Positions 15,137 through 24,172 of a DNA stretch of 64,000 nt are shown in pieces. Origin of the DNA: Rhodospirillaceae bacterium (GTDB lineage: Bacteria > Pseudomonadota > Alphaproteobacteria > Rhodospirillales > JABHCV01). Made by a program: the position numbers and the translations under genes. How positions within the stretch are numbered: position 1 is the first letter of the stretch; each line of letters begins with the position of its first letter. The stretch is taken from positions 62,001 through 126,000 of the forward strand of contig JABJHA010000014.1 in the NCBI GenBank assembly GCA_018662005.1. The letters are read 5' to 3'. Under the pieces are notes generated by a model. That model did not search any database and was not told the DNA's origin. It saw nothing but the letters and a program-made list of their open reading frames with translations.

Positions 15137-16719
15137 CTACTTAAATCTTCCCCGGCAATGGCGCGACCGATCAACGCCACCGTTTCATCAATGCCGTAAA
15201 GGGCAATGAACGAGCCCATGCGCGGCCCCTGGGATTGCCCCAGCAGGATTTCGTAAAGCGCCTTGAACCAGTCTTTCAGGTTCTCAAAATTGTGACGCTT
15301 GCCAACTTCGTAGACTTCCGTCTGGATGTCGGCCCCCTCACTGCCGGCGGGCAGGATTTGCAGGGTTTTAGCAAGGTCTTCAAGGGCCGCTTTTTCAACC
15401 TCACCGGGCTTACGGTACTGTTTGGCAGGGCGGACGAAATCCCGGTAGTAGTTGATGGCGTATTCAACAAGTTTGTCGAGGATCGGGGCGTTTTCCGGTG
15501 TCGCCCCGGGCCGGTATCGGCCAATGAAATGCCACAGCACCGCCTTGTCTTCCGTATGGCAGACGCTGGCCAGATTGAGCAGGATATTATAGCTCAGGTG
15601 GGCTTCTTCATGGGGTGGATTACCCTGATGGATATGCCACACCGGATTGTCGATTTTCTTGTCGTCTTCGAGCTTCTCGTAATTGCCCAGATGGGCCAGA
15701 TAATCATCGACGTTGCGCGGGATGATATCAAAAAACAGCCGCTTCGCAGTCTTCGGCTTTTGGTACATAAACAGGCTCAGGCTTTCAGGCGGTGCGTAGC
15801 GCAGCCATTCCTCAACAGCCAGGCCGTTACCACGGGATTTAGAAATCTTCTCGCCGTTTTCATCGTTGAAAAGCTCGTAGGTCAGGTTATGCGGCGGGGT
15901 ATGTCCCAAAATGCGGCAAATCTTGCTCGACAGTTTGACCGAATCGATCAGGTCCTTGCCGGACATTTCGTAATTCACATCAAGACCGGCCCAGCGCATA
16001 CCCCAGTCAGCCTTCCACTGTAATTTACAATGGCCGCCGGTAACCGGGGTTTCGATTTTTTCGCCACCCGCGCCCTCATAAACAATTGTTCCGGCATCGA
16101 CATTGCGCTCAATAATCGGCACCTGCAAAACCACACCTGTTTTTGGGCAAATGGGCAGGAACGGACTGTAGGTGGCGCGGCGCTCATCACCCAGGGTCGG
16201 CAGCACCACATTGATGATCTTGTCATACTCGACCAGCACTTTCAGCAGCATCTCGTCAAACAGGCCGCCGCTGTAGTAATCGGTCGAGCTCTTGAATTCA
16301 TACTCGAAGCCAAAATCATCCAGAAACGCCTGCAAGCGGGCATTGTTGTGATGGCCGAAACTTTCGTGGGTGCCAAAGGGGTCAGGGATTTTCGTCAACG
16401 GCTTGCCCAGGTGTTCGCTGACCATGTCCTTGTTGGGGATGTTGTCAGGTACCTTGCGCAGGCCGTCCATGTCGTCAGAAAAGGCGAACAGCTTGGTTGG
16501 CAAATCGGACAACTGCTGGAAGGCATGTTGAACCATGGAGGTACGGGCAACCTCGCCGAACGTGCCAATATGCGGCAGGCCAGACGGCCCGTAGCCCGTT
16601 TCAAACAGCACATAACCTTTTTCCGGCGTTTTGCCGCCTAAGTGTTTGATCAGCGCACGGGCTTCAACAAACGGCCAGGCGTTTGAGTTGTTGGCAAAGG
16701 TTCGGATGTCTTGGCTCAT
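15133..16719 (-). CDS. lysK: Lysyl-tRNA synthetase, class I
   Basis: The 528-residue enzyme charges tRNA(Lys) and belongs to the archaeal-type class I LysRS found in many alphaproteobacteria in place of class II LysS. The signature [19 protein letters not shown] (HIGH variant) is near residue 45, the KISKS loop ([11 protein letters not shown]) is near residue 290, and a helical anticodon-binding domain ends the protein. A clear promoter lies at 16759-16787. The gene is flanked on both sides by effector-associated or repeat DNA, which may have inserted next to an essential gene. Confidence 0.95.
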   Translation of the reverse strand: MSQDIRTFANNSNAWPFVEARALIKHLGGKTPEKGYVLFETGYGPSGLPHIGTFGEVARTSMVQHAFQQLSDLPTKLFAFSDDMDGLRKVPDNIPNKDMVSEHLGKPLTKIPDPFGTHESFGHHNNARLQAFLDDFGFEYEFKSSTDYYSGGLFDEMLLKVLVEYDKIINVVLPTLGDERRATYSPFLPICPKTGVVLQVPIIERNVDAGTIVYEGAGGEKIETPVTGGHCKLQWKADWGMRWAGLDVNYEMSGKDLIDSVKLSSKICRILGHTPPHNLTYELFNDENGEKISKSRGNGLAVEEWLRYAPPESLSLFMYQKPKTAKRLFFDIIPRNVDDYLAHLGNYEKLEDDKKIDNPVWHIHQGNPPHEEAHLSYNILLNLASVCHTEDKAVLWHFIGRYRPGATPENAPILDKLVEYAINYYRDFVRPAKQYRKPGEVEKAALEDLAKTLQILPAGSEGADIQTEVYEVGKRHNFENLKDWFKALYEILLGQSQGPRMGSFIALYGIDETVALIGRAIAGEDLSS

Positions 16720-16758
16720 GGTCTGGTGTCCGCTTATCGCTAATGAGAAGAAGGCCGG

Positions 16759-16787
16759 AAACTAGGCGTATGCTAGGCTGGCGTCAA
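16759..16787 (-). promoter_or_regulatory. lysK promoter
   Basis: TTGACG (16782-16787), a 17-base spacer and TAGTTT (16759-16764) on the minus strand lie about 40 bases upstream of the lysK start codon. The element resembles the promoters of hairpin elements B and C but lacks their downstream TTAACGAG block and terminator. Confidence 0.65.
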
Positions 16788-16796
16788 CCGTCGCCC

Positions 16797-17682
16797 TTAA
16801 AAGAAGCCGAAGTTGTTGCCCAGCTTTTCCATAAAACCCGTCATCGCCGTTGGTTTGATGACCCGCCTGAAGGCATCGGATGTTTTAGGACCAATCCAGC
16901 CATCGCTTTTCAGGGGCTTGAAAGCGCCCTTGCCGAAGCTGCTTGCGCCGACGTCGTTGATGGTATCCTGAACAACCAGACCCCAGGGCGTTGTTCTTTT
17001 GTCAGAAGGCTTGAAGGGGGATGGGTTTTGAAACAATCCGGCAAAACTGTCATGGACAGTCTCGGCCAGATCGCCGCGCTTTTTTTCAAGCAGGTTCTGA
17101 AATGAGCCAAGGGCGAGGGCGTTTTCGACCTTCGGGCGGCCGGAAGTTGCGACGGACCCGCGCAATGCCTGTTTAGTCTTGGGCCCGAACAGGCCGTCTG
17201 TTTTAAGCGTCCCGCTTTTATCCAGCAGGTTAAGGCCGCTCTGGACACCGCGAATGGCTGTCGATAGCCCGCGCTTGTCGGCAAAATCGGCGATTTTGGC
17301 CCCGGCCCCAAGCACACCATCCAGAACCGGCTGGCCATCGCTGTCCTTTGCTGCAACCGGTTCTTTTCGGGGGACGGTGGTGAACACCGGATCCAGCGCT
17401 CTACCGGTTTCGTCGGTCTTCACCGGATCGGTGCCGTAGTGATCCTCGTACCATTGGCGAACCTTACCGGCAACGTCGCTTTGCAACGGGTCTGCGTAAG
17501 CGTCGGATCGATGTACCTGCGCCACCTCGTCCTCGGTCCAGTCGCCGGTCGCCTTAAGCAGGATATCGGTGAGCGGGTTATCGGATGTCTTCAGGTCTTC
17601 AAGGAAGCTCTCCACCTCGGGGCGGCGGTCTGGCTTGGCGCTTTCACCCGCGACCAGAGAGTCCGCGCCTGATGAACCCTTA
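16797..17682 (-). repeat. Long direct repeat, copy 2 (effector C-terminal module)
   Basis: This segment of the lysozyme effector gene corresponds to 9079-10003. The main differences are short deletions, for example the loss of a QADGRKK-type insert, and scattered substitutions. Sequence upstream of 17682 in the two genes is unrelated, so the boundary marks a head-domain swap. Confidence 0.8.
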
Positions 17683-18362
17683 ACGTTGTCCTCGCCTTGA
17701 TCAGGCTGCGACGCCGTCTTTTTGCTTTCAAACTGTTCGTCAAGCTTGCTTCGGGCCGTTTCCGTGTCTTCATCCATAACCGCCGCCCGGTTGCGGGCCA
17801 GACGTCTCATATCACGCTTGCCATTTTCCTTGTCGGTGTAAAATGTTCCTTCCCGGGCCATGGCCTCGGCATCGCCATCTTCAATGGCCTGCTTGAAGTC
17901 GGTAAAGTCTTTCAGGCTTCCATTGGCGTAGTGAACATCGACGACGGCGGCTTTCTTTCCATCGCTGAGTTTGTCCCAGGCGTCCCTGCCCACGTCTTTC
18001 TTGATTTGTGAAACGCGCGTGGCGATTTCCTGATCCAGGAGCTTGTCTTGTTCCGCCTTGGGCATTCTAAGGGTGGTATTATTTTCGTATGTATCTGCCC
18101 TGCGATTTAATTTTTCCGGCTCTTTGGCCAAGTCTTCACTTAATTTTTGCATTTTGGCAAATTCTGCGCGTTTGTCGGCTTCCGTCGCTGGTTTTTCAGT
18201 CTGCTCGTTGATCAATGGCAAGGACAGAAACTCTTTTTCTGTTTCAATATGAAAACCGGTGCCGATGGTCAGGTTTCCCTTGATGTCCAGATAAGGGTAT
18301 GGGGGTTGCCCCTCACTTTCGATGATGTGTTGACGGATCGTTTTCAGTGTTGTGTTATCCAT
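16797..18362 (-). CDS. Putative cell-wall effector: T4-type lysozyme + shared C-terminal module
   Basis: From ATG 18362 (AGGAG seven bases upstream) the protein has 521 residues. Residues 1-205 are a phage-type GH24 lysozyme: Glu17, Asp26 and Thr32 (in IESEG and YLDIKGNLTIG) have exactly the 9 and 6 residue spacing of Glu11, Asp20 and Thr26 in T4 lysozyme, so the muramidase is probably active. From residue 227 the sequence repeats the C-terminal module of the effector at 9079-10545, with TDGLFGPKTKQ and SDGWIGPKT motifs and a final NNFGFF. There is no signal peptide, holin or Rz gene, which argues against a simple endolysin. Two secreted candidate immunity proteins are divergent, with start codons 32 bases apart. 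Confidence 0.75.
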   Translation of the reverse strand: MDNTTLKTIRQHIIESEGQPPYPYLDIKGNLTIGTGFHIETEKEFLSLPLINEQTEKPATEADKRAEFAKMQKLSEDLAKEPEKLNRRADTYENNTTLRMPKAEQDKLLDQEIATRVSQIKKDVGRDAWDKLSDGKKAAVVDVHYANGSLKDFTDFKQAIEDGDAEAMAREGTFYTDKENGKRDMRRLARNRAAVMDEDTETARSKLDEQFESKKTASQPDQGEDNVKGSSGADSLVAGESAKPDRRPEVESFLEDLKTSDNPLTDILLKATGDWTEDEVAQVHRSDAYADPLQSDVAGKVRQWYEDHYGTDPVKTDETGRALDPVFTTVPRKEPVAAKDSDGQPVLDGVLGAGAKIADFADKRGLSTAIRGVQSGLNLLDKSGTLKTDGLFGPKTKQALRGSVATSGRPKVENALALGSFQNLLEKKRGDLAETVHDSFAGLFQNPSPFKPSDKRTTPWGLVVQDTINDVGASSFGKGAFKPLKSDGWIGPKTSDAFRRVIKPTAMTGFMEKLGNNFGFF

Positions 18363-18394
18363 GGTAATTCTCCTATTGGTATACATGGAGGTTG

Positions 18395-19000
18395 ATGTTG
18401 CCCGACAAGTCAAAACTAGTCAGACGGTTAAAACACGCCTTCATTAGCGTGGGGATCATTCTTGTCATGGTTAGCGGTTCGGCGCGGGCTGGCGACTGGC
18501 CCCTCGGCAAGTGGCCGTTGGTTCTTCCAACCGAGAAATATGGCGATATTCCCGATGGTCAGGGCATGGATTTCTTTCTCGGGAAATGGAGACAGGGAGG
18601 CTCCCGACCGCAAGGTGGCCCGATGATCGTCACCGAAAAGACGTTGGAATTTCCCGAAACGAGCAATTTCGGCTATCGCTATCGCGTCATTTACGAGGCA
18701 TCCAACTACATCCTGTTGGTAGCTCGAGTTGAACCGCCCGAATACGAACACCCGACTAAATTCATGATTTTTGCAATCCAGAGTTCTGGCATGCCTGTCA
18801 CAATAAAAAGAAACATCCGCACGCATTTATGCGGTTCCGGAACCTGGGGAACTTTTGAGGCCTTTGACTGGCCGGTCGAAAAACTGCTGGACACGTTCAA
18901 AAAATCGCTTTGCCTGTCAATCGTCGAGATTGATGGAACGGTGTCCATAGGCTGGGGAAGTTCCCCGCATATACGGGTTGGCCCGTGGGACAACTATTGA
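18395..19000 (+). CDS. Secreted hypothetical protein, candidate immunity of the lysozyme effector
   Basis: From ATG 18395 the product is about 201 residues: a basic start (KSKLVRRLKH), a hydrophobic segment AFISVGIILVMVSG and a signal cleavage near ARAGDW. The mature part is mixed alpha/beta with two cysteines (HLCGSG and SLCLSI) and aromatic WPLGKWPL and DFFLGKWRQ motifs. I recognise no family. GGAGG lies close (3 bases) to this ATG; a TTG at 18392 is an alternative. The gene is divergent from the lysozyme effector and its stop overlaps a degenerate second copy of its own first codons. A periplasmic lysozyme inhibitor would fit, but is inferred only from position and export. Confidence 0.55.
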   Translation: MLPDKSKLVRRLKHAFISVGIILVMVSGSARAGDWPLGKWPLVLPTEKYGDIPDGQGMDFFLGKWRQGGSRPQGGPMIVTEKTLEFPETSNFGYRYRVIYEASNYILLVARVEPPEYEHPTKFMIFAIQSSGMPVTIKRNIRTHLCGSGTWGTFEAFDWPVEKLLDTFKKSLCLSIVEIDGTVSIGWGSSPHIRVGPWDNY

Positions 19001-19050
19001 TGTTGCCCGACAAGTCGAAACTCGTCAGACGGTTAAAAACGCCCTCATGA
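19000..19050 (+). pseudogene. Frameshifted duplicate of the start of the preceding gene
   Basis: Beginning at the ATG that overlaps the stop at 19000, the first 13 codons (MLPDKSKLVRRLK) repeat those at 18395. A one-base difference in an A-run then shifts the frame to a TGA at 19048-19050. DNA similarity to 18391-18450 continues slightly further. This is the remnant of a tandem copy of the secreted protein gene, or of a recombination event that placed the ankyrin gene behind the same leader. Confidence 0.75.
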
Positions 19051-19140
19051 GCGCTGTGGTAGTTGAATGCATAAATTGTAATGGAAACGGCTCTTTGAGA
19101 CATTTCAAAATCTTGAGTGCTCTTAATCGGAAGGTTGTTA

Positions 19141-20621
19141 TGCCTGTGTATCTTTTTCTTTTGGGCGTCTTATCCATGCTGTCTTTTCCCGTATTGGCCG
19201 ATGGTCTGACTGATGCAGAGTACAAATCGGCAATCGATCACATGCAAACGGAGCCAAAAGATGCTGAAATGGCCATGCGCCAGCGCAACGACTTGCTCGG
19301 TAAACTGGATTTGCTTTTATTCCTCCATACGTATCGGCATGACGAGTCCAAAATTGTTGAAGAAATAAAATTATTGAAAGCAGCTTTGGACGATGCCGCC
19401 GTTAACGGCGAAGGCAAAGATGATTATCTGATAAAGAGTTTAGGAGCTCCCGAACCCTATGATCGAAGCGACAATAGCCTTATCGCAACAATTCAAATTC
19501 TGTCGGGCAGTGCTCAGGTCATCACTCACCCGAGATTTTATGCTATTCCCTGCGCCATTTTGCTTCGACGATCAGGATTGCTTGATGCCACGGCAACGAC
19601 ATTTAGTGGCAATCGCGCCAATTTTGCACCCCGTTCCGGTTGCCATTGGAACAGAGGCGGAGAGATCAAAGGTTTCCCGGAAAAATCTATTCTTTATTTT
19701 ATGAAACTTAGCGAACGGGCCGACGGCAATTTCCTGGCCACCCACGAAGGCACCAACAGATTTTCCATTATGGCTAATCAGATGGAAAATTTGGAGAGAG
19801 CCAAACTGGCGCCAGAAAGCCTGTGGCCAGCACCCCAATACAAGAATCGCCCCTACGAGACATGGTCCTATTTGTCTCTTTATAATCGTCGGGCATTCTC
19901 GCAAATTACGCCTGGCTACAATTCCGCATTAAGGAAATTGGAAAAATATTATGTCACTTTTGGGCGCTCGGATAAAAATGCCAATGAGCTGGCGCGCCGG
20001 GCTTTATTCTCCATATCCATAGGGAGTGATTGTGGATATGCTCCGCCACACTCTTTACGAACATTGTTGCTAGACGGTGCCCCACTGGCAAAAATATCAC
20101 AAATGGCGTCGAAGAAGGATAGCCGACAATCAAAAAATATTTTTGCGTCATGCTCCCCAACTATCGGGTTTGATCCGTTACCCCATGTGGCTGTGGCACG
20201 ACCCGAAACATTGCCAGTACTAGCCAGCTTGCGCCCTTCTTTTGATGTCAATGCTCGTAATCCATTTAATAAAACACCATTAATGACAGCGGCCCAGATA
20301 AACAGTCTTGAATCTGTTAGTTGGTTATTATCAAACGGTGCGGACGTGAATGCCGTAACGGGAATAAACAAAAAGTTAGTATGGCCCTATAAGCTTAAAC
20401 ACAACCAACGGACAGCTTTACACTACGCTGCAGCAAGCGCTGGTTTGCCTGTGCTGAAGGCCCTGATTGCTGCTGGTGCCAACATCGCGGCAAAGGACGA
20501 CAAAGGCCTGGGGGTCATCGATTATTTAAATGGTCATGGCCCCGTAAATCTGAATCCCGTTCTCACGCCAAAACAACGCTCCGCTGCTATAGAACTGATA
20601 TCGAAGGGCCTTGCAAAATGA
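19141..20621 (+). CDS. Secreted ankyrin-repeat protein, candidate immunity
   Basis: ATG 19141, with GGAAGG upstream, starts a clear signal peptide (MPVYLFLLGVLSMLSFPVLADG); 493 residues in total. The first 370 residues are helical and unrecognised (with a cysteine pair spaced around CGYAPPHSLRTLLLDG). Residues about 375-475 contain ankyrin repeats: FNKTPLMTAAQINSLESVSWLLSNGADVNA and RTALHYAAASAGLPVLKALIAAGANIAAKD. Exported ankyrin proteins are known partners of antibacterial effectors. The DNA is noticeably AT-richer than the housekeeping genes on both sides, suggesting acquisition. The stop codon overlaps the terminator of hairpin element D on the opposite strand. Confidence 0.75.
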
Positions 20622-20713
20622 AAAACCCGCCAGGCTTTTGCCTTGAGCGGGGTGTGGACACAGTTGTACAACTCGTTAATGATAGGTATACCCAAACGGG
20701 CATTAAAAGTCAA
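20621..20713 (-). ncRNA. Hairpin-RNA element, copy D
   Basis: Promoter TTGACT (20708-20713), 17 bases, TATACC (20685-20690) on the minus strand, then the shared TTAACGAGTTGTACAACTGTG block and a GC stem-loop (around GGCAAAAGCC) with a T-run ending at 20621. The predicted RNA is about 55 nt. The stem carries changes relative to B and C that keep pairing (loop and inner pairs differ), which supports a selected hairpin. It abuts the stop of the ankyrin gene and faces away from ubiD. Confidence 0.6.
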
Positions 20714-20743
20714 GGACTATTTACCTTGATGAAGAAAAATCGC

Positions 20744-22270
20744 CTATTTCTTCCAAATGGGCATGCCGGAACCGGGCAGCCCGTAGCGTTGCCATTTATT
20801 TGTCACTTCTTCGATAATGTCGTCGCTCATGCGGATTTTGCGACCCCATTCCCGATGGGTTTCAGCACCGATTTTGGCCGTTGCGTCGATACCCATTTTT
20901 GAACCCAGGCCCGATTCCGGGGAGGCGAAATCCAGATAATCTATGGGCGTGCGCTCGACCATAGTGACATCGCGGACCGGATCGACATTGGTCGAAATAG
21001 CCCAGATGACATCGTTCCAGTCACGGGCGTTAATGTCATCATCAACGACGATGACGAACTTGGTGTACATGAATTGCCTAAGGTAGGACCACACCGCCAT
21101 CATGATCCGCTTGGCGTGACCGGCGTAGGCTTTCTTGATGGAAACCACCGCGACCCGGTATGAACAGGCTTCGGGCGGCAGCCAGAAATCAACAATTTCC
21201 GGGAACTGCTGGGTCATCAGCGGGATAAACACGTCGTTGAGCGCTTCGCCCAGAACCGATGGTTCATCGGGCGGCCTGCCGGTAAAGGTGGAGAGATAAA
21301 TCGGGTATTTGCGCATGGTTATGGCGCTGATCGTAAACACCGGAAACCGCTCAACGGAATTGTAATAGCCGGTGTGATCGCCGTAGGGGCCTTCGTCGGC
21401 CTCCTCCGATAACGAGACATGTCCTTCAAGGACGATTTCAGCCTCGGCGGGAACCTTAAGGGGGACCGTCTTGCAATCAACCAGCACCACTTTCTCGCCG
21501 CGCAGAAGACCGGCGAACTGGTATTCGGACAAGGTGTCGGGAACCGGTGTGACGGCGGCTAAAATCGTGCCGGGATCAGCGCCAATAACGGCGGCCAGCG
21601 GCATCGGCTCATTACTGTGTTCTTTCCAGCGGGCAAATTGCTGCGCCCCGCCCCGATGCTTGAGCCAGCGCATGATCGTCGTGTTCGGCCCCGTCACCTG
21701 CATACGGTAAATACCCAGGTTCGGGCTGTCGCGCTTGTCGCCGCCTTCCTGACCCGCTTCGGGGCCTTCGGTGACCACCAGCGGCCAGGTGATTAGCGGC
21801 GCGGGTTCACCGGGCCAGCAGGTTTGCACCGGCAATTTGGCAAGGTCGATGTCTTCCCCGGTCAACACCACTTCCTGGCAAGCAGCCTTACCCGTCGTTT
21901 TCGGCTTCATGGACATCACTTTTTTAAGCAATGGCAACATGTCCAGCGCCTCGCGCCAGCCGCCCGGTGGTTCGGGCTGACGCAGGAAAGCAAGGGTCTC
22001 GCCGATCTCGCGTAGTTGGTCGGGTTCCCGGCCCATGCCCCAGGCGACCCGCTCGATCGTGCCAAACAGGTTGACCAGCACAGACATCGGTGACTTTTCA
22101 CCGCGCTCATCAACGACATTTTCAAACAGCACCGCAGGGCCCCCTTCGGCCAGCAGGCGGGTCTGGATTTCGGTCATCTCAAGGTTCGTGGAAACCGCTT
22201 CGGAAACCCGGACAAGGCGACCATCACGTTCCAGCCGTTCGATGAAATCTCGTAAACTTTTATATGACAT
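20744..22270 (-). CDS. ubiD: UbiD family decarboxylase (3-polyprenyl-4-hydroxybenzoate carboxy-lyase)
   Basis: The 508-residue protein starts at ATG 22270 ([19 protein letters not shown]). It matches UbiD along its whole length, including the [24 protein letters not shown] and [11 protein letters not shown] blocks, the last holding the conserved glutamates near the prenylated-FMN site. It removes the carboxyl group of prenylated 4-hydroxybenzoate in ubiquinone synthesis and needs prenyl-FMN from UbiX, which is not in the window. ubiA, for the preceding prenylation step, lies 3 kb away. A longer frame runs to 22483 but the extra residues are not conserved. Confidence 0.95.
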   Translation of the reverse strand: MSYKSLRDFIERLERDGRLVRVSEAVSTNLEMTEIQTRLLAEGGPAVLFENVVDERGEKSPMSVLVNLFGTIERVAWGMGREPDQLREIGETLAFLRQPEPPGGWREALDMLPLLKKVMSMKPKTTGKAACQEVVLTGEDIDLAKLPVQTCWPGEPAPLITWPLVVTEGPEAGQEGGDKRDSPNLGIYRMQVTGPNTTIMRWLKHRGGAQQFARWKEHSNEPMPLAAVIGADPGTILAAVTPVPDTLSEYQFAGLLRGEKVVLVDCKTVPLKVPAEAEIVLEGHVSLSEEADEGPYGDHTGYYNSVERFPVFTISAITMRKYPIYLSTFTGRPPDEPSVLGEALNDVFIPLMTQQFPEIVDFWLPPEACSYRVAVVSIKKAYAGHAKRIMMAVWSYLRQFMYTKFVIVVDDDINARDWNDVIWAISTNVDPVRDVTMVERTPIDYLDFASPESGLGSKMGIDATAKIGAETHREWGRKIRMSDDIIEEVTNKWQRYGLPGSGMPIWKK

Positions 22271-22399
22271 GGTTCCATTTTTAGCGCGTTCGGGGGCCCA
22301 TGAACAGTGGTTAAGGTACTGGAAGCGTTCCAGAATGTTGTATTGGTGTGAAAAGCGGGATACGGTTTCAAATCTTGCAGCTTTGATGGGAACCCGCAC

Positions 22400-24169
22400 G
22401 TGGTTGAAGAACGCCGTAAAGAAGACAATACCTTCAAGCGGATGATCGATATCGGCATCGCGCTGTCCTCGGAGCGCGACCACAATCGATTAATGGAATT
22501 GATCCTTCTTGAGACCAAGGACTTATGCAACGCCGATGGCGGTACTTTGTATCTGCGCACGGAAGATGATCGCCTGAAATTTGAAATCATGCGCACTGAT
22601 TCCCTGAACTTCGCCAAAGGTGGAACCACCGGCGAAGAGATCACCTTCCCGCCCCTGCAAATTTATAATCCTGAAACAGGCCAGCCAAACACCCACAACA
22701 TTGCCACCCATGTGGCTTTAAGCGGTGAAACCGTCAGCATTCCCGATGCCTATGAAACCGACCAGTTCGACTTTTCAGGAACCAAAAAATTCGACGAGGG
22801 CACCGGTTATCGTTCAAAATCATTCCTGACGGTTCCGATGAAAAATCACGACGGAGACGTCATCGGCGTCATTCAGTTGCTCAATTCCCGGGACCGGGAA
22901 AGCGGCGAGGTTATCGCCTTCAACGAGGGCATCCAGCCGCTGATTGAATCGCTGACCTCGCAGGCGGCTGTCGCCCTGGATAACCAGAACCTGCTTTTGG
23001 CGCAAAAACAACTTCTCGACAGCTTTATCGCCATGATCGCCGGCGCCATTGATGCCAAGTCTCCTTACACCGGTGGCCATTGTCAGCGGGTGCCGGTTTT
23101 GGCGATGATGCTGGCCGATCAGGCCTGCGCATCGGATGAAGGCATTTTCAGCGACTTCGATATGAGCGACGATCAACGTTACGAGATGGAAATCGCCGCC
23201 CTGCTGCATGACTGCGGCAAGGTGACAACACCGGAATACGTGGTCGACAAGGCAACCAAGCTTGAAACCATTTATGACCGTATCCACGAGGTTCGCACGC
23301 GCTTTGAAATTCTTAAACGGGACGCCGAAATCGACTGCCTTAAGGCCATTATCGATGGCGGTGACGAGGCGGCGCTTCGGGCCGGGCTGGAAGAAACCTT
23401 AAGCGCCCTGGATGATGACTTCAAATTTATCGCCGATTCCAACATCGGCGGCGAATTCATGACCGACGAAGCCATCGAGCGGGTCAAAGCCATCGCCGCG
23501 ACGACCTGGACACGAACCCTGGATGATCGCATTGGCGTCTCGCACGAAGAACTCAAGCGTATGGAACGTGCCCCGGCCAAACCCTTGCCTGCCGAAGAGC
23601 CGTTGCTGTCTGACAGGGCCGAACACGTTATTGAACGCGACCCGGCCAACAAGATTGCAGAGGATAACCCGTTTGGCTTCAAGATGAATGAGCCCGAGGA
23701 CATGTATAACCGGGGCGAGCTTTATAATATGTGTATCCAGAAAGGCACCCTGACGACCGAAGAACGCTACAAGATTAACCATCACATGGTTCAAACCATC
23801 GCCATGCTGGGCCAGTTGCCATTTCCCAAACACTTGCTCAAGGTTCCCGAAATCGCCGGTGGCCACCACGAAACCATGATAGGCACAGGCTACCCTAAGC
23901 GCTTGAGCAAGGAAGACATGACCCTGCCCGCCCGAATGATGGCTATTGCCGATATCTTTGAAGCCCTGACCGCCTGTGACAGGCCTTACAAGAAGGCGAA
24001 AACGTTAAGCGAAAGTCTGAAAATCCTGTGGTTTATGAAAAAGGATCAACACATTGACCCGGACTTGTTCGAGTTGTTCCTGAAATCCGGCGTTTACAAA
24101 ACCTACGCCGATAAATTCCTGATGGAGAGCCAGATAGACGAGGTCGATATCTCCCAGTATCTGGACTAA
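22400..24169 (+). CDS. GAF-HD-GYP protein, predicted cyclic-di-GMP phosphodiesterase
   Basis: A 589-residue cytoplasmic protein. A GAF sensor domain spans about residues 25-195 ([22 protein letters not shown], then the [21 protein letters not shown] core). The HD-GYP domain follows from residue 210, with [17 protein letters not shown] and, after an unusually long insert of about 200 residues, [14 protein letters not shown] and [14 protein letters not shown]. These are the metal-binding and signature residues, so hydrolysis of cyclic-di-GMP is likely. The insert, rich in Asp/Glu and with [11 protein letters not shown], is unusual. GTG 22400 is the best start, 130 bases from the divergent ubiD. 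The gene three bases downstream is probably cotranscribed. Confidence 0.9.
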   Translation: MVEERRKEDNTFKRMIDIGIALSSERDHNRLMELILLETKDLCNADGGTLYLRTEDDRLKFEIMRTDSLNFAKGGTTGEEITFPPLQIYNPETGQPNTHNIATHVALSGETVSIPDAYETDQFDFSGTKKFDEGTGYRSKSFLTVPMKNHDGDVIGVIQLLNSRDRESGEVIAFNEGIQPLIESLTSQAAVALDNQNLLLAQKQLLDSFIAMIAGAIDAKSPYTGGHCQRVPVLAMMLADQACASDEGIFSDFDMSDDQRYEMEIAALLHDCGKVTTPEYVVDKATKLETIYDRIHEVRTRFEILKRDAEIDCLKAIIDGGDEAALRAGLEETLSALDDDFKFIADSNIGGEFMTDEAIERVKAIAATTWTRTLDDRIGVSHEELKRMERAPAKPLPAEEPLLSDRAEHVIERDPANKIAEDNPFGFKMNEPEDMYNRGELYNMCIQKGTLTTEERYKINHHMVQTIAMLGQLPFPKHLLKVPEIAGGHHETMIGTGYPKRLSKEDMTLPARMMAIADIFEALTACDRPYKKAKTLSESLKILWFMKKDQHIDPDLFELFLKSGVYKTYADKFLMESQIDEVDISQYLD

Positions 24170-24172
24170 GCC

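Noticed and set aside
16759-16787. Fifth copy of the hairpin-RNA element before lysK
   Set aside because: Only promoter-like similarity is present; the TTAACGAG block and terminator are absent.
16797-18362. Ordinary prophage endolysin
   Set aside because: No holin or spanin gene is nearby, and the large tail is shared with a protein with a different catalytic head; not excluded absolutely.
22271-22483. Extended start for ubiD
   Set aside because: ATG 22270 gives the conserved N-terminus; upstream residues overlap the divergent HD-GYP gene.
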